Numbered from the stretch's first letter, positions 39,001 through 46,827 are shown. The stretch is 64,000 nucleotides of DNA from DASUWK01 sp036378435 (GCA_036378435.1 DASUWK010000031.1:7830-71829); one strand, 5' to 3'. The notes: generated from the letters alone by a model not told the origin. Program-made: numbers and translations.

Positions 39001-39321
39001 GCGGCCGGCTGCCAGGCGGACATCGTCCACTCGACGTCCTGGCGCTTCGACCAGGGGCGGCTGGTCCTCACCTACCTGGCGATCATGCCGGGGGCTGAGC
39101 AAGTCGCAGGGATGGAAGCGCTGCCGGTGCGGAGAGCAGAGCTCGCTCGAGGCTCGGCCAAAGGAGCTCCGGGCGAGATCCGGCTGGACCAGGTCGTCGA
39201 GCACGGCCTGCGCCACCTGTCATGGCTGAGCCGCGACGATCCGGTGATCAAAGAGGAGCTCAGCCCGGCCTGGCTGGAGCTCGTTGCGGGCTATCAGCCG
39301 GAACCCTTCCGAGCGCTGTAG
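36034..39321 (+). CDS. STAND ATPase-TPR protein with cyclic-nucleotide-binding-type domain
   Basis: 1095 residues from GTG 36034; an open frame to 35749 would overlap hppA and is rejected. Domains: NB-ARC/AfsR-type STAND ATPase (Walker A GPGGAGKT 34-41; Walker B LLVIDNCEQ near 105; LATSQEPL near 130; GxP-type LDAIPLALELAAARA near 190), a helical TPR-like region (about 330-780), then a CAP_ED-like fold about 788-912 (LVLFDGLSAAELEPLAGG, GELLGERALIPGESYVTDATA). The phosphate-binding Arg of true cAMP sites is replaced (GESY), so ligand binding is doubtful. A C-terminal unknown domain (930-1095) includes HSTSWRFDQGRLVLTYL. Divergent from hppA, monocistronic. Probably a signal-responsive switch; ligand and output unknown. 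Confidence 0.85.
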   Translation: MLTPVPLSSFVGREAELELGRELLGRVRLLTITGPGGAGKTRLALELARQGAVAFCDLSPALDAESAQAAMASALEVEATSGGAGRERIVRRLRDESGLLVIDNCEQVIDAAAELVESVLVAAPGIRVLATSQEPLALPGETLLRLGALSDEDGRRLFVERIREGDPRYEPDSAATAAIGEICRRLDAIPLALELAAARARTMPLEDLLAGLQDRFAILRSGSRRAPSRQQTLEAAVTWSYGLLGAEERALFDRIAVLPGRFQLAAVEAVAEPAVPKREVPLLLSRLGDRSLIELVGDRYRMPETLRAFGRDRLQESGQLGDVLLAAAVHYDGSGASRTSLGLSQAALAELDPADARRADLVDRAASQAERVGRYDIGSALLLELRGAEAVATDAARLANVEMRYASAVSMATGDIRLSLPSAEHALEIYRRIGDPAMVLQAEVEVAWLDGLAGHVDQQLRRARDVVERAATEAPESDAHLHALGCAGLAEVFLGRLGAGRELLQAGIRMARAHGDTYQLGWFTGVLAYAIAWADGPRPALKELDDIRSTVEEHLDPVFAEGEINSLLVAGSPAALVERVDRLGDLPVDWSIRGGFLVSAQAAAAAELGHAARAEELLGSAHRLFADSDIYYQRRAHNWLEGVVRWCGGAPAEAAQLMLRAGDLLTERLTQPVAAFAYRDAADAAWDAGEPELERQALQLLDRAAANVEGPVIAALAQIGTPAGTEILGRHGCFGLRARSLEREGKFEAAAAAYEELGMRYRADRALARLRQGGGAEATPTARRLARLVLFDGLSAAELEPLAGGTVRQSFAAGERLHSAEAAATAVFAIDTGHVRLTSSAWPAETAPMQAGPGELLGERALIPGESYVTDATAAVPTEALRIDPAALLAAVREHPALAERLVALVHQRVRQESSLAGSPEPPDVAARVLGALQLVAAAAGDPQPAFELLPVYLVSDGPWLLRPSAGGSWLVEATPGQVPAEVIAGALAAAGCQADIVHSTSWRFDQGRLVLTYLAIMPGAEQVAGMEALPVRRAELARGSAKGAPGEIRLDQVVEHGLRHLSWLSRDDPVIKEELSPAWLELVAGYQPEPFRAL

Positions 39322-39326
39322 GACGC

Positions 39327-40847
39327 CTAGGTGCGGCGCCGGTAGAGCCAGATCAGGAACCCGCCCCCTGCCACCGCGAGCGGCAGCAGGATCAGGGAGA
39401 TGAGGACGTCCAGGTTCACCTGCTCCGCGGTCAATGAGAGCGGCAGCGAACCCGACGGCTTGGCCGGCAGCGCGATCAAGGAGTCCTGGCCCGCCAGCCA
39501 GTCCATCGACGAGAGGAACAGCTCGAGGTTCACCGTGGAGGTGGCCGGCGGCACGACCTGGTTCTGCGCCAGCGCCGAGCTGCCGCTGAGCACGACGCGA
39601 GATCGCGCTCCGTTGCCGAAGACCTGCTCCCAACTGGACATGAACGTGAACGGTCCGCTGCCGTCGCCGGGCTGCCGGGCGAGCGTTTGGCGTGGCGCCG
39701 GGATCTCGTAAGCCGCCGCCGAGCTCGACGCCAACGGCGTCCCCCCGCCGGAGACGGACGTCGTCACCGGGAAGAGGGTCACCTGGTTGCGGAGGTCCTT
39801 GGTGATCGGCGAGCCCGCGTAGGAGACGACGAGGGGGATGGCCGGGCGGTTGCTCGCGCTGTGCGCGGCGTCGTCGATGACCAGGCCGCCGTCGAACTTC
39901 AGACCGTCCGGCTGCAGCACCGCGTTGAGGGCGTCGTTGACGTCTGAGCGCCAGGGATCGGTCGCGATGAAGAGGCGGCCGCCGGCGGCCACGTAGGTCT
40001 TGAGCACGCCCTGGGCGGCTGCGGAGAGCGGGCTCGTGGCCCCGACTATCGCGACGATCCCGCACTCGGCGGGCACCGCCGCTTCCTGCGACAGGACCAG
40101 CTGGCGGGGCTCGAAGTCGTCGCCGGCCAGCGCATGAGCCGCCTCCGAGTAGCCGACCACGGAGTCGGTGCTCTGCAGGTCACGCTCGCCTTCTCCCGCC
40201 GCCCAGCACAGCACCAAGGTGCGGTTCAGCTCGAGCTTCAGGATGCCGCCGGTGACGTCCTGCTCGGTCTGGGAGCCAGGCGAAAGGACCACGGGCCGGC
40301 GACCCGCGTACTGCAGCACGAGGCTGCCGGACGACGTGACGCCGAGCGCCTGGGCCTCGGCCACGTCGCTGTTGGGATCGACGAAGCGGACCTTCACCCG
40401 CGAACTGGCGTCCTGGTACTGGTTGAGGAGGTCCATCAGCGTTGACCGGTTCGCGTCGGACGGCGCGGCAAACGCGATCACGTCGAGATCGCTGTGGAGC
40501 TGGGCGAGCACCGCGCGCGACTTGGGCGTCAGCGAGTGCAGCTGTGAGGCGCTGAGGTCGACATGCTGCAGACCTCGCGAGGCGAAGACGTTCAAGAAAG
40601 CGAGGGCGCCGAGCACCACGACCGTCAAGGCGGTCGACCAGGCGCCGGTACGGCCCCGCCGCGTGCCGGCGATCCCGAGGATGAAGCTCGGCTCGAGGAT
40701 GGCGGCGCCGATCAGGCAGGCGGCGGCGAAGATCAGCAGGTAGCGAGGCGACGGACCGGTCTGGAGGTAGGTGAGCACCGTCGCCGCCACGAGCAGGCCG
40801 ATGCCGGCGACCGCCAGCACGACGGCGAGAACGCGGTCCAGCTTCAC
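39327..40847 (-). CDS. GldG-like ABC-transport auxiliary protein
   Basis: 506 residues from GTG 40847, in a GTGA overlap with the permease gene. Two N-terminal membrane helices, a third near 75, then a large extracytoplasmic domain resembling the GldG/IntraFlagellar-type (DUF4350-like) family: LTPKSRAVLAQLHSDLDVIAFA, VKVRFVDPNSDVAEAQALGV, and a glutamine-amidotransferase-like CGIVAIVGATSPLSAAAQGVL; one C-terminal helix (LDVLISLILLPLAVAGGGFLIWLYRR). Third gene of an ATPase-permease-GldG set. In Bacteroidota the Gld set is tied to gliding; in other phyla it is a general ABC-2-linked complex of unknown cargo. Confidence 0.8.
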   Translation of the reverse strand: MKLDRVLAVVLAVAGIGLLVAATVLTYLQTGPSPRYLLIFAAACLIGAAILEPSFILGIAGTRRGRTGAWSTALTVVVLGALAFLNVFASRGLQHVDLSASQLHSLTPKSRAVLAQLHSDLDVIAFAAPSDANRSTLMDLLNQYQDASSRVKVRFVDPNSDVAEAQALGVTSSGSLVLQYAGRRPVVLSPGSQTEQDVTGGILKLELNRTLVLCWAAGEGERDLQSTDSVVGYSEAAHALAGDDFEPRQLVLSQEAAVPAECGIVAIVGATSPLSAAAQGVLKTYVAAGGRLFIATDPWRSDVNDALNAVLQPDGLKFDGGLVIDDAAHSASNRPAIPLVVSYAGSPITKDLRNQVTLFPVTTSVSGGGTPLASSSAAAYEIPAPRQTLARQPGDGSGPFTFMSSWEQVFGNGARSRVVLSGSSALAQNQVVPPATSTVNLELFLSSMDWLAGQDSLIALPAKPSGSLPLSLTAEQVNLDVLISLILLPLAVAGGGFLIWLYRRRT

Positions 40848-41596
40848 TTCCAGCGCCTCGAGTCGAGCACCCGCGTGGCAAGGAACAGAGCCGCGGCCGT
40901 GATCGTCAGGAAGTAGACGACGTCTCTCAGCTGCACCTGGCCCTGCTGGAAGGCGGCGAAGCGGTTGCTGCCGCCGACGTAGGTGAAGACGTCGCCGACG
41001 GGCGGCGCCAGCAGAAAACCGACGACGCCCAGCGCCCAGAGCACGAGCAGCGCCGCCCAGGCCGAGCCCGCGGCGAGGATCTGGTTGCGCGTCAGGCTCG
41101 AGGCGAGCACCCCGATCGCGGCAAACGCCATGCCCACCAGGACCACGCCGACGTAGCCGGCGACGATCGAGCCGTAGTCGAGGCGGCCGCTCGAGTCGTG
41201 CGTCAGCAGCACTAGGTAGACGAGCGTGAGAGCGAGGGTGGCGAGGTAGTACAAGAGGACGCCCAGCCACTTGCCGGTGACCAGCTCCCAGTCGCGGACC
41301 GGGGAGGTCAGCGTGACCTCGAGGGTGCCCGAGCTGCGCTCCTCGGCGAGCAGCCGCATCGTGTAGAGCGGCATCGCGAAGATCAGCAGCAGCGGCAGCG
41401 AGCTGAAGACCTCGCCCATGGTTGCCGACTGCTGGAGCAGGACCGGGCCGACGTAGCCGAAGAGCGTGAGCGGCACTATGATCACGGCCGCCACGCCCCA
41501 GCCGATCCAGGACACGAAGTAGGCGTGGAGCTCGCGCAGCGCGATCGCCCAGACGTTGGGTAGACCGGTCGCCCAGAGGCGCTCGTACGTGGTCAC
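40844..41596 (-). CDS. ABC-2-type permease (GldF-like)
   Basis: 250 residues from GTG 41596 in a GTGA overlap with the ATPase gene. Six membrane helices: ALRELHAYFVSWIGWGVAAVIIVPLTLFGYV at the start, LLLIFAMPLYTMRLLAEERSSGTLEVTLTSPV (conserved ABC-2 loop after TM2), then YYLATLALTLVYLVLL, AGYVGVVLVGMAFAAIGVLAS and others. Forms the membrane channel with the adjacent ATPase and the GldG-like protein. Confidence 0.88.
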   Translation of the reverse strand: MTTYERLWATGLPNVWAIALRELHAYFVSWIGWGVAAVIIVPLTLFGYVGPVLLQQSATMGEVFSSLPLLLIFAMPLYTMRLLAEERSSGTLEVTLTSPVRDWELVTGKWLGVLLYYLATLALTLVYLVLLTHDSSGRLDYGSIVAGYVGVVLVGMAFAAIGVLASSLTRNQILAAGSAWAALLVLWALGVVGFLLAPPVGDVFTYVGGSNRFAAFQQGQVQLRDVVYFLTITAAALFLATRVLDSRRWK

Positions 41597-42528
41597 GACG
41601 CCGTCGGCTCCTCCGTCGTCAGCTGGAGGAAGACGTCCTCCAGCGTCGCTCCCCGCGAGCGCAGCTCGCGCAGGCCGAGCTCGACGACCGCCCGTGCCAG
41701 CTCCTCGCGCAGGTCCTTGGCGGCCGTGACGACCGCGCGGCACTCGCCGTCGGGCAGGCCGGCAACGTCCACTTGGTCGACGCCGGCCACCGCCTCTAGG
41801 CGGCGGCGCACGTCGGCCAGCGCGCCGCGGACGACGAGCTCCACCTCCAGCCGCTTGTCTCGCAAGCCACCGGCCAGCTCGGTGGGCGTGCCGTCGGCGA
41901 CGAGGCGTCCCCGGCTGACGATGAGCACCCGCTCGCACGTCGCGCTGACCTCGGGCAGGATGTGGCTCGAGAGCACGACCGTGTGCTCGCGGCCCAGCTG
42001 CTTGATCAGCTCGCGCGTCTCCCGCGTCTGGGCCGGGTCGAGGCCTGACGTCGGCTCGTCGAGGATCAGCAGCTCGGGGTCGTGCACCACTGCCTGGGCG
42101 ATGCCGACCCGCTGGCGCAGGCCGCGGGAAAGCCGCCCGATGATCTCGCGGCGCCGCTCGCCGAGGCCGCACGCATCGAGCGCGAAGTCGATCCGCTGGC
42201 GGCGGCGCCCCGGCGCCACGCCGCGCAGCCGGCAGCAGTGCTCGAGGTAATCGACGACCCGCATCTCGTCGTGCAGGGGCGTCGTCTCAGGCAGGTAGCC
42301 CGTGCGCCTGCGGACCTCGCGGGAGTCGGTGAAGACGTCGAAGCCGGCGATCGCGGCACTGCCGTCGGTGGCGGAGATGTAGCCGGTGAGGATGCGCATC
42401 GTCGTCGACTTGCCGGCGCCGTTGGGGCCGAGGAAGCCGAGGATCTGGCCGCTGGGCACCGTGAAGCTGACGTCCTCGATCGCCGTCCGGTCCCCGTAGC
42501 GCTTGGTGAGGCCCTGGACCTCGATCAC
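41593..42528 (-). CDS. ABC transporter ATP-binding protein (GldA-like)
   Basis: 311 residues. Walker A GPNGAGKSTT (near 36), Q-loop YLPETTPL, signature LSRGLRQRVGIAQA (variant of LSGGQ) near 137, Walker B LLILDEPTSGLD near 160 and switch His in VVLSSHILPE. A roughly 90-residue C-terminal extension (RLEVELVVRGALADV, RSRGATLEDVFLQLTTEE) is typical of exporters of the ABC-2/Gld class. GTG start 42528; TAGACT lies 8 bp upstream (42537-42542), suggesting a nearly leaderless mRNA. First gene of the three-gene operon. Confidence 0.92.
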   Translation of the reverse strand: MIEVQGLTKRYGDRTAIEDVSFTVPSGQILGFLGPNGAGKSTTMRILTGYISATDGSAAIAGFDVFTDSREVRRRTGYLPETTPLHDEMRVVDYLEHCCRLRGVAPGRRRQRIDFALDACGLGERRREIIGRLSRGLRQRVGIAQAVVHDPELLILDEPTSGLDPAQTRETRELIKQLGREHTVVLSSHILPEVSATCERVLIVSRGRLVADGTPTELAGGLRDKRLEVELVVRGALADVRRRLEAVAGVDQVDVAGLPDGECRAVVTAAKDLREELARAVVELGLRELRSRGATLEDVFLQLTTEEPTAS

Positions 42529-42551
42529 GTCATCCGAGTCTATCGACCGTT

Positions 42552-42557
42552 TATAAG
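42552..42557 (+). promoter_or_regulatory. -10 box TATAAG of the CinA-like gene
   Basis: TATAAG ends 6 bp before GTG 42564, so transcription would begin on the start codon. On the other strand TAGACT (42542-42537) points at the ABC ATPase start. The 35-bp spacer thus holds two back-to-back promoters with almost no leaders. An AGAGG also precedes the GTG by three bases, too close for normal use. Confidence 0.5.
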
Positions 42558-42563
42558 AGGACC

Positions 42564-43337
42564 GTGGCCTGGTCCTCTGTCGTCGCCATCGGCGACGAGC
42601 TGCTGAACGGCTTCACGCTGGACACGAACTCTCACTGGCTGGCTGAGCGGCTGCGCCTGCTCGGCGCTCCCATCAAGCGCCTCACCACCATTCGCGATCG
42701 GGACGAGGCGATAGTCGAGGCCGTCAACCGGGACCTGGCCGACGCCGACGTCACGGACGTGCTGGTGATGGGCGGCCTCGGACCGACTCCGGACGACCGC
42801 ACCTTCGCCTCTCTGGCGCACGCGCTCGGGCGCGAGCTCGTGATCGAGGAGGAGGTGCTTTGGCGGATCGAGCGGCGGGTGCAGCGCCTCCACGAAGCCG
42901 GCCTGATCGAGTCGGCCGAGGTGACCGAGGGCAACCTGCGCATGGCTCGGGTGCCGGCCGGCCCCGTCTTCGTCTGCCGCAACCGGCGGGGCATGGCCCC
43001 CGGCCTCGTCTATGAGCTCGATGGGAAGCGGCTCTTCGTGCTGCCCGGCGTCCCCCTGGAGATGAAGGGCATCTTCACGGAGGAGCTCGAACCCCGCTTC
43101 TTCGCCGGCCGCTCGGCCGCGACCGTTCGCGAGCTGCGCTTCACCTTCGCGGTCGAGGCGCGCTTCTACCCCGTCATGAAGGAGCTCGAGGATCTACACC
43201 CAGCCGTCTCGGTCGGCTCCTACCCGAACTTCGAGACGAAAGAGCTGGTGATCCGCTGCATAGGGGACGACCCCGCCGAAGTCGACGAGGTCGTCTCGAT
43301 GGTCAAAGCTCGCGCCGACGCGATGGGGATGGGCTAG
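42564..43337 (+). CDS. CinA-like molybdopterin-binding-domain protein
   Basis: 257 residues of the MoCF_biosynth fold: SVVAIGDELLNGF (residues 5-17), VLVMGGLGPTPDDRTFASLAHALGREL (near 70; GGLGPTxDD motif), and LFVLPGVPLEMKGIFTEEL (near 152). The second CinA domain (nicotinamide-nucleotide amidase) is absent. Its fold fits the ADP-ribose pyrophosphatase N-domain of CinA; precise role unknown. It is monocistronic and convergent with the NHL-like gene (6-bp gap). Confidence 0.85.
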   Translation: MAWSSVVAIGDELLNGFTLDTNSHWLAERLRLLGAPIKRLTTIRDRDEAIVEAVNRDLADADVTDVLVMGGLGPTPDDRTFASLAHALGRELVIEEEVLWRIERRVQRLHEAGLIESAEVTEGNLRMARVPAGPVFVCRNRRGMAPGLVYELDGKRLFVLPGVPLEMKGIFTEELEPRFFAGRSAATVRELRFTFAVEARFYPVMKELEDLHPAVSVGSYPNFETKELVIRCIGDDPAEVDEVVSMVKARADAMGMG

Positions 43338-43343
43338 GTCGGG

Positions 43344-44450
43344 CTAGGTCAGCTGCTTCAGCGTGTTGTCGGCGTCGTCGACGAACAGCACGCCGGCGTT
43401 GTCTGGTCTCACCGCGATCCCGAACAGCGCTCCTGCGCCCGGTGACGGCGGGCCGCCGCTCGAGTCCAGCAGGTGCTCGTCGATCTGAGTCCCGGCGGGG
43501 GTGGTCTCCACGAGGAAGCCGTCACCCCCGTTGACGGTGAGGATGTCGCCGTTCGGGGCGATCGTGAGCCCGAGCGGAACGTTCAAGTCCTGCCCGCTCG
43601 TGATCTCGTTGTCGCCCGTTGCCGACGTCGCCGTGAGGGCGTTCGGGATCTTCGCGATGGCGTTGTCGGCGCTGTCGGCGACATAGAGGGTGCCGTCACC
43701 GGCCAGGCCGACGCCGGTCGGCCCCACCACCAATGCGGCGGGGTCGGTCCGCTCGGGGTAGCCGGTCCCGATCACGGTCTCCGAAGTCATCTGCGGCGCC
43801 TTCTCCGCCCGCATGGCGAGGCCGATGCGGACCACCGTCCCGCCGTCGACCGTGCTCGGGCTGTTGGCGACGGTGCCGTTGAGGACGTTGGTCACGAAGA
43901 GATCGGCGGTCGCCCCCATGTCCGCGACCGTCATGTCCCAAGGGCCGTTGATGTCCCCGCCGGAGAACGTCTCGACCACCGCGCCGGAGCTGTCCAGCAC
44001 CAGCAGGCACCCGGCCTGAGCTGTGCTGGATGAGCCGTCGCTCGTAGGCAGGCTGCCCACGATGACCCAACCGCTGCGCAGCACGACCAGCGCGGTCGTC
44101 AGTCCGATGCCGCCCGGACAGCGGTTCTGACCAGCCCGCGCGGGGATGCGCGCGAACTGGCTCACGGCTCCGCCGGGGGCGACCTCCACGATCGTCGTGC
44201 CGGTGCCCTGCAGGTTGCCGCTGTCATTGAAGTTGCTGACCAGGGCGTCTCCCGCCACCAGCCGGCCGCGGCTGACCGGCACGTTGAAGAGGCCATAGGG
44301 GTTCACGTCGCCGTTCTTGGGGACCGTCGAAGCGATCGTGCTGATCGTGGTGAAGCCGCTGATGTAAGACGACCCGGCGGCCGCGCCGGCCGGCCAGGCC
44401 CCGATCAAACCTGCGGCGATTCCGACGGCGCCAGCTTTCCAGCGATGCAT
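43344..44450 (-). CDS. Secreted NHL/SMP-30-like beta-propeller protein
   Basis: 368 residues. The N-terminus MHRWKAGAVGIAAGLIGAW then PAGAAAG is a Sec signal peptide with a likely cleavage after AAAG near 26. The mature part has propeller-type blades with aspartate/glycine turns: GPWDMTVADMGATADLFVTN, VVGPTGVGLAGDGTLYVADSADNAIAKIP, PLGLTIAPNGDILTVNGGDG and LFGIAVRPDNAGVLFVDDADNTLKQL. Catalytic residues of gluconolactonases are not obvious. Probably an extracytoplasmic binding or structural protein. A 5'-flank without other genes suggests a separate unit. Confidence 0.78.
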   Translation of the reverse strand: MHRWKAGAVGIAAGLIGAWPAGAAAGSSYISGFTTISTIASTVPKNGDVNPYGLFNVPVSRGRLVAGDALVSNFNDSGNLQGTGTTIVEVAPGGAVSQFARIPARAGQNRCPGGIGLTTALVVLRSGWVIVGSLPTSDGSSSTAQAGCLLVLDSSGAVVETFSGGDINGPWDMTVADMGATADLFVTNVLNGTVANSPSTVDGGTVVRIGLAMRAEKAPQMTSETVIGTGYPERTDPAALVVGPTGVGLAGDGTLYVADSADNAIAKIPNALTATSATGDNEITSGQDLNVPLGLTIAPNGDILTVNGGDGFLVETTPAGTQIDEHLLDSSGGPPSPGAGALFGIAVRPDNAGVLFVDDADNTLKQLT

Positions 44451-44533
44451 CGCATACCTCCGGCGCGGCCTCAGCCGCGGGACTCCTCCCCCTACAAAGG
44501 ACGACGCCGCAGCGCCTCAGGAATTCCCCGAAG

Positions 44534-44567
44534 ACAAAGAAAAGAGCGGCCGGCACGCGCCGGCCGC
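44534..44567 (-). terminator. Intrinsic terminator of the SRPBCC gene
   Basis: On the minus strand GCGGCCGG and CCGGCCGC (44560-44567 and 44546-44553) form an 8-bp stem with a 6-nt loop, followed by a TCTTTTCTTTG tract. It lies 18 bp after the SRPBCC stop. Confidence 0.8.
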
Positions 44568-44584
44568 CCTTGAGTCAATAAGTC

Positions 44585-45052
44585 CTAACGGCGAAGCTCG
44601 CCGCTCTTGACCTCGCCACGCCAGGCACCCGTCGCAGCGCCCTGTTCCTCGACGAACCTCTTGAAACGCTCGAGGTCGCCCTCGACGCGACCGTCGACAA
44701 AGCCAAGCTTGTCTCCGACCGTCTCGATCAGGCCTTGCGGGTCGTATTCGACCGTCACCGTGACCCGGCAGGTGGTGTCGCTCAGCGGCTCGAACTCAAC
44801 TCGGCCGTCGTTCAGCGTCCCACCGGTGCCATGCCAGGCGATGACGCGATCCGGAACCTGCTCGACGATCTCGGCGTCCCACTCTCGCTCCTGGCCGCCG
44901 ATGCTGACCCGCCAGTGGAGGCGCTTGTCGTCCAGCTGTTTGACGGACTCGACTCCCTCCATGAAGTTGGGGAAGCTTTCGAACTGCGTGTACTGGTTGT
45001 AGGCCGTCGTGATCGGGACGTTCAGTTCAACCGTCTTGCGCACAGTCGTCAT
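44585..45052 (-). CDS. SRPBCC/polyketide-cyclase-like protein
   Basis: 155 residues with the START-like SRPBCC pattern: VELNVPITTAYNQYTQFESFPNFMEGVESVKQLD at the start, WDAEIVEQVPDRVIAWHGTGG in the middle, and a long C-terminal helix (RVEGDLERFKRFVEEQG). Such small hydrophobic-pocket proteins bind lipids or aromatics; many are stress induced. GGAGG lies before the ATG, and a perfect inverted repeat (45114-45132) lies about 62 bp upstream. It is followed by a strong terminator, so it forms a single-gene unit. Confidence 0.82.
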   Translation of the reverse strand: MTTVRKTVELNVPITTAYNQYTQFESFPNFMEGVESVKQLDDKRLHWRVSIGGQEREWDAEIVEQVPDRVIAWHGTGGTLNDGRVEFEPLSDTTCRVTVTVEYDPQGLIETVGDKLGFVDGRVEGDLERFKRFVEEQGAATGAWRGEVKSGELRR

Positions 45053-45113
45053 GAGGAACCTCCGATATGTTCATCCGTTCCCGCCGACTACTACGTACAA
45101 GATACCAGAGAAG

Positions 45114-45132
45114 CTGATATTTCCGCTATCAG
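45114..45132. promoter_or_regulatory. Inverted repeat CTGATA-N7-TATCAG, operator candidate
   Basis: Perfect 6-bp arms with a 7-bp spacer in an AT-rich stretch between the ECH stop and the SRPBCC gene. AT-rich palindromes are rare here, and the site lies 62-80 bp upstream of the SRPBCC start next to a TATCTT box, so it may be a regulator site. The regulator is unknown. Confidence 0.5.
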
Positions 45133-45136
45133 ATGG

Positions 45137-45940
45137 CTAGCTTCCTTTGAACTCCGGCGTCTGCTTTTGCAGGAAAGCCATCACCCCGATCACGGCGTCC
45201 TCCGAGAGGAGAGCTTTCGCGAAGTTGCCGGCCTCCACGCGGGCTCCTTGCTCGATCGGCAACTGGTAGCCGCGGCGCAGCGAGTCCTTGATCAACCCGA
45301 TCGCGTAGGTCGCCGCGTTCTCGAACTTCGCGACCAGCTGGTCGACCGTCGCGTCGAGCTCTTCCGGTGCCACTGCGCGGCTGACGAGACCGACGGCCTC
45401 GGCCTCCCTTGCCGACAGCCGGGTGCCCTCCAGGAGCAGCGGCAGGGCCTTCGACCAGCCGATCAGGCGGGGGAGGCGCTGGGTACCGCCGGCGCCCGGG
45501 ATGATGCCGAGCGCGACCTCGGTCTGGCCGATGAGAGAGCGGCCGTCGTCAACCATGACGCGGTAGTCGCAGCAGAGGGACAGCTCACAGCCGCCGCCGA
45601 GCGCGTGTCCGTTGATGCGCGCGATCACCGGCTTGGGACACGCCTCGATGGCGAAGAAGGCGGCGTGCAGGTTCCTGGCCATCTCCCCGTAGCGCTCCGG
45701 GGCATCCGGCGTGCTCCGATCGATGCTGCCCCCGATCGACATCAGGTCGGCGCCGACGCTGAAGTACTTCTCGTACTCGCTCGCCAGGACCACTACGCGG
45801 ACCTCCGGGTCCGCCGACACGTCTTTGAACGCGGCCTCGAGCTCCGTGAGGAGGTCCTGGCCGATCGAGTTGTTGCCGGAGCGGTGCATGACCACGGTCG
45901 CGCGCCGCCCTTCTTTGCGGACGTCGACGGTCTCGCCCAT
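45137..45940 (-). CDS. Enoyl-CoA hydratase/isomerase family protein
   Basis: 267-residue crotonase. Oxyanion-hole segments FSVGADLMSIGG and HALGGGCELSLCCDYRV, the catalytic Glu in TEVALGIIPGAGGTQRLPRLIG (near 138), and the helix REAEAVGLVSRAV. Hydrates trans-2-enoyl-CoA in fatty-acid oxidation. Last gene of the four-gene HadA-HadB-SDR-ECH run; only 9 bp separates it from the SDR gene. Confidence 0.9.
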   Translation of the reverse strand: MGETVDVRKEGRRATVVMHRSGNNSIGQDLLTELEAAFKDVSADPEVRVVVLASEYEKYFSVGADLMSIGGSIDRSTPDAPERYGEMARNLHAAFFAIEACPKPVIARINGHALGGGCELSLCCDYRVMVDDGRSLIGQTEVALGIIPGAGGTQRLPRLIGWSKALPLLLEGTRLSAREAEAVGLVSRAVAPEELDATVDQLVAKFENAATYAIGLIKDSLRRGYQLPIEQGARVEAGNFAKALLSEDAVIGVMAFLQKQTPEFKGS

Positions 45941-45949
45941 CGCCGCCTC

Positions 45950-46795
45950 CTAGGCCGTGAAGAGCGGGATGCCGCCGGCGACCTCGATCACGGCGCCGGT
46001 GATGTAGCCCGCCTCCTCGGTGCACAGGAACCCGATCGTGCTGGCGATGTCGCTCGGCTCGCCGAAGCGCTTGAACACCGTGCGCTGCTTGAACCGCTCG
46101 TACATCGGGTTGCTGTCAGCCACCGCCTGCGCGGCTTCGCTGAGCACGATGCCCGGCGCGATCGCGTTGCTTGTGATCCCGTGCCGCCCGCCCTCGAGCG
46201 CGGCGGTCTTCGCGAGGCCGACCAGGCCCGCCTTGCTGGCGGAGTAGCTGGCCTGTCCGAAGCCGCCGAGCGTGCCCGCGACGGACGACATGAAGATCAG
46301 GCGTCCCCACTTGTTCTCGACCAGGTACGGCCAGACCTCTTTGGTGCAGTTGAACGACCCGGTCAGGTTCACCTTGATGTCGCGGTCCCAGAGCTCGTAG
46401 GACTGGTTGGGAAGCTGCGCCGCGTGGTCCAGCGTCGCCGCGTTGTTGATGAGGATGTCGATCTTCCCGAACTCCTCTTTGACCTTCGCGAAAATCTCCC
46501 GGATCTGCTCGCGGTTCGTGACGTCCATCTTGATGGCCACCGATTTGCGGCCCATTTGACGGATCTCCTCCGCCGTGCTGTTCGAATGGACCCAGCCCTG
46601 GCTCGCCGCGATGCTGGCGAGCATGCTGCCCGAGGCTTCGGCGGTCTTCTGCAGCTCCGGGTCGTCTTCGACCAGGATGTCGGTGATCACGACGTCGGCG
46701 CCCATACGGCCGAGCGTGAGCGCGTCCTCGCGCCCCAAGCCACGCGAGGCTCCGGTCACGACGGCGACCCTGCCCTCGAGATCGAACATTCCCAC
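45950..46795 (-). CDS. Short-chain dehydrogenase/reductase
   Basis: 281 residues, classical SDR. NAD(P) motif VVTGASRGLG (12-21), ILINNAATLD (near 112), Ser in FMSSVAGTLGG, and catalytic YSASKAG (near 190). An insertion of about 25 residues follows beta-2 (DDPELQKTAEASGSMLAS). Together with the dehydratases and ECH it could carry out 3-oxoacyl reduction in fatty-acyl or mycolate-like chain metabolism. Confidence 0.9.
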   Translation of the reverse strand: MGMFDLEGRVAVVTGASRGLGREDALTLGRMGADVVITDILVEDDPELQKTAEASGSMLASIAASQGWVHSNSTAEEIRQMGRKSVAIKMDVTNREQIREIFAKVKEEFGKIDILINNAATLDHAAQLPNQSYELWDRDIKVNLTGSFNCTKEVWPYLVENKWGRLIFMSSVAGTLGGFGQASYSASKAGLVGLAKTAALEGGRHGITSNAIAPGIVLSEAAQAVADSNPMYERFKQRTVFKRFGEPSDIASTIGFLCTEEAGYITGAVIEVAGGIPLFTA

Positions 46796-46827
46796 TTACC
46801 CCCTGACTGTCTTTGTTGTGAGCGGGC

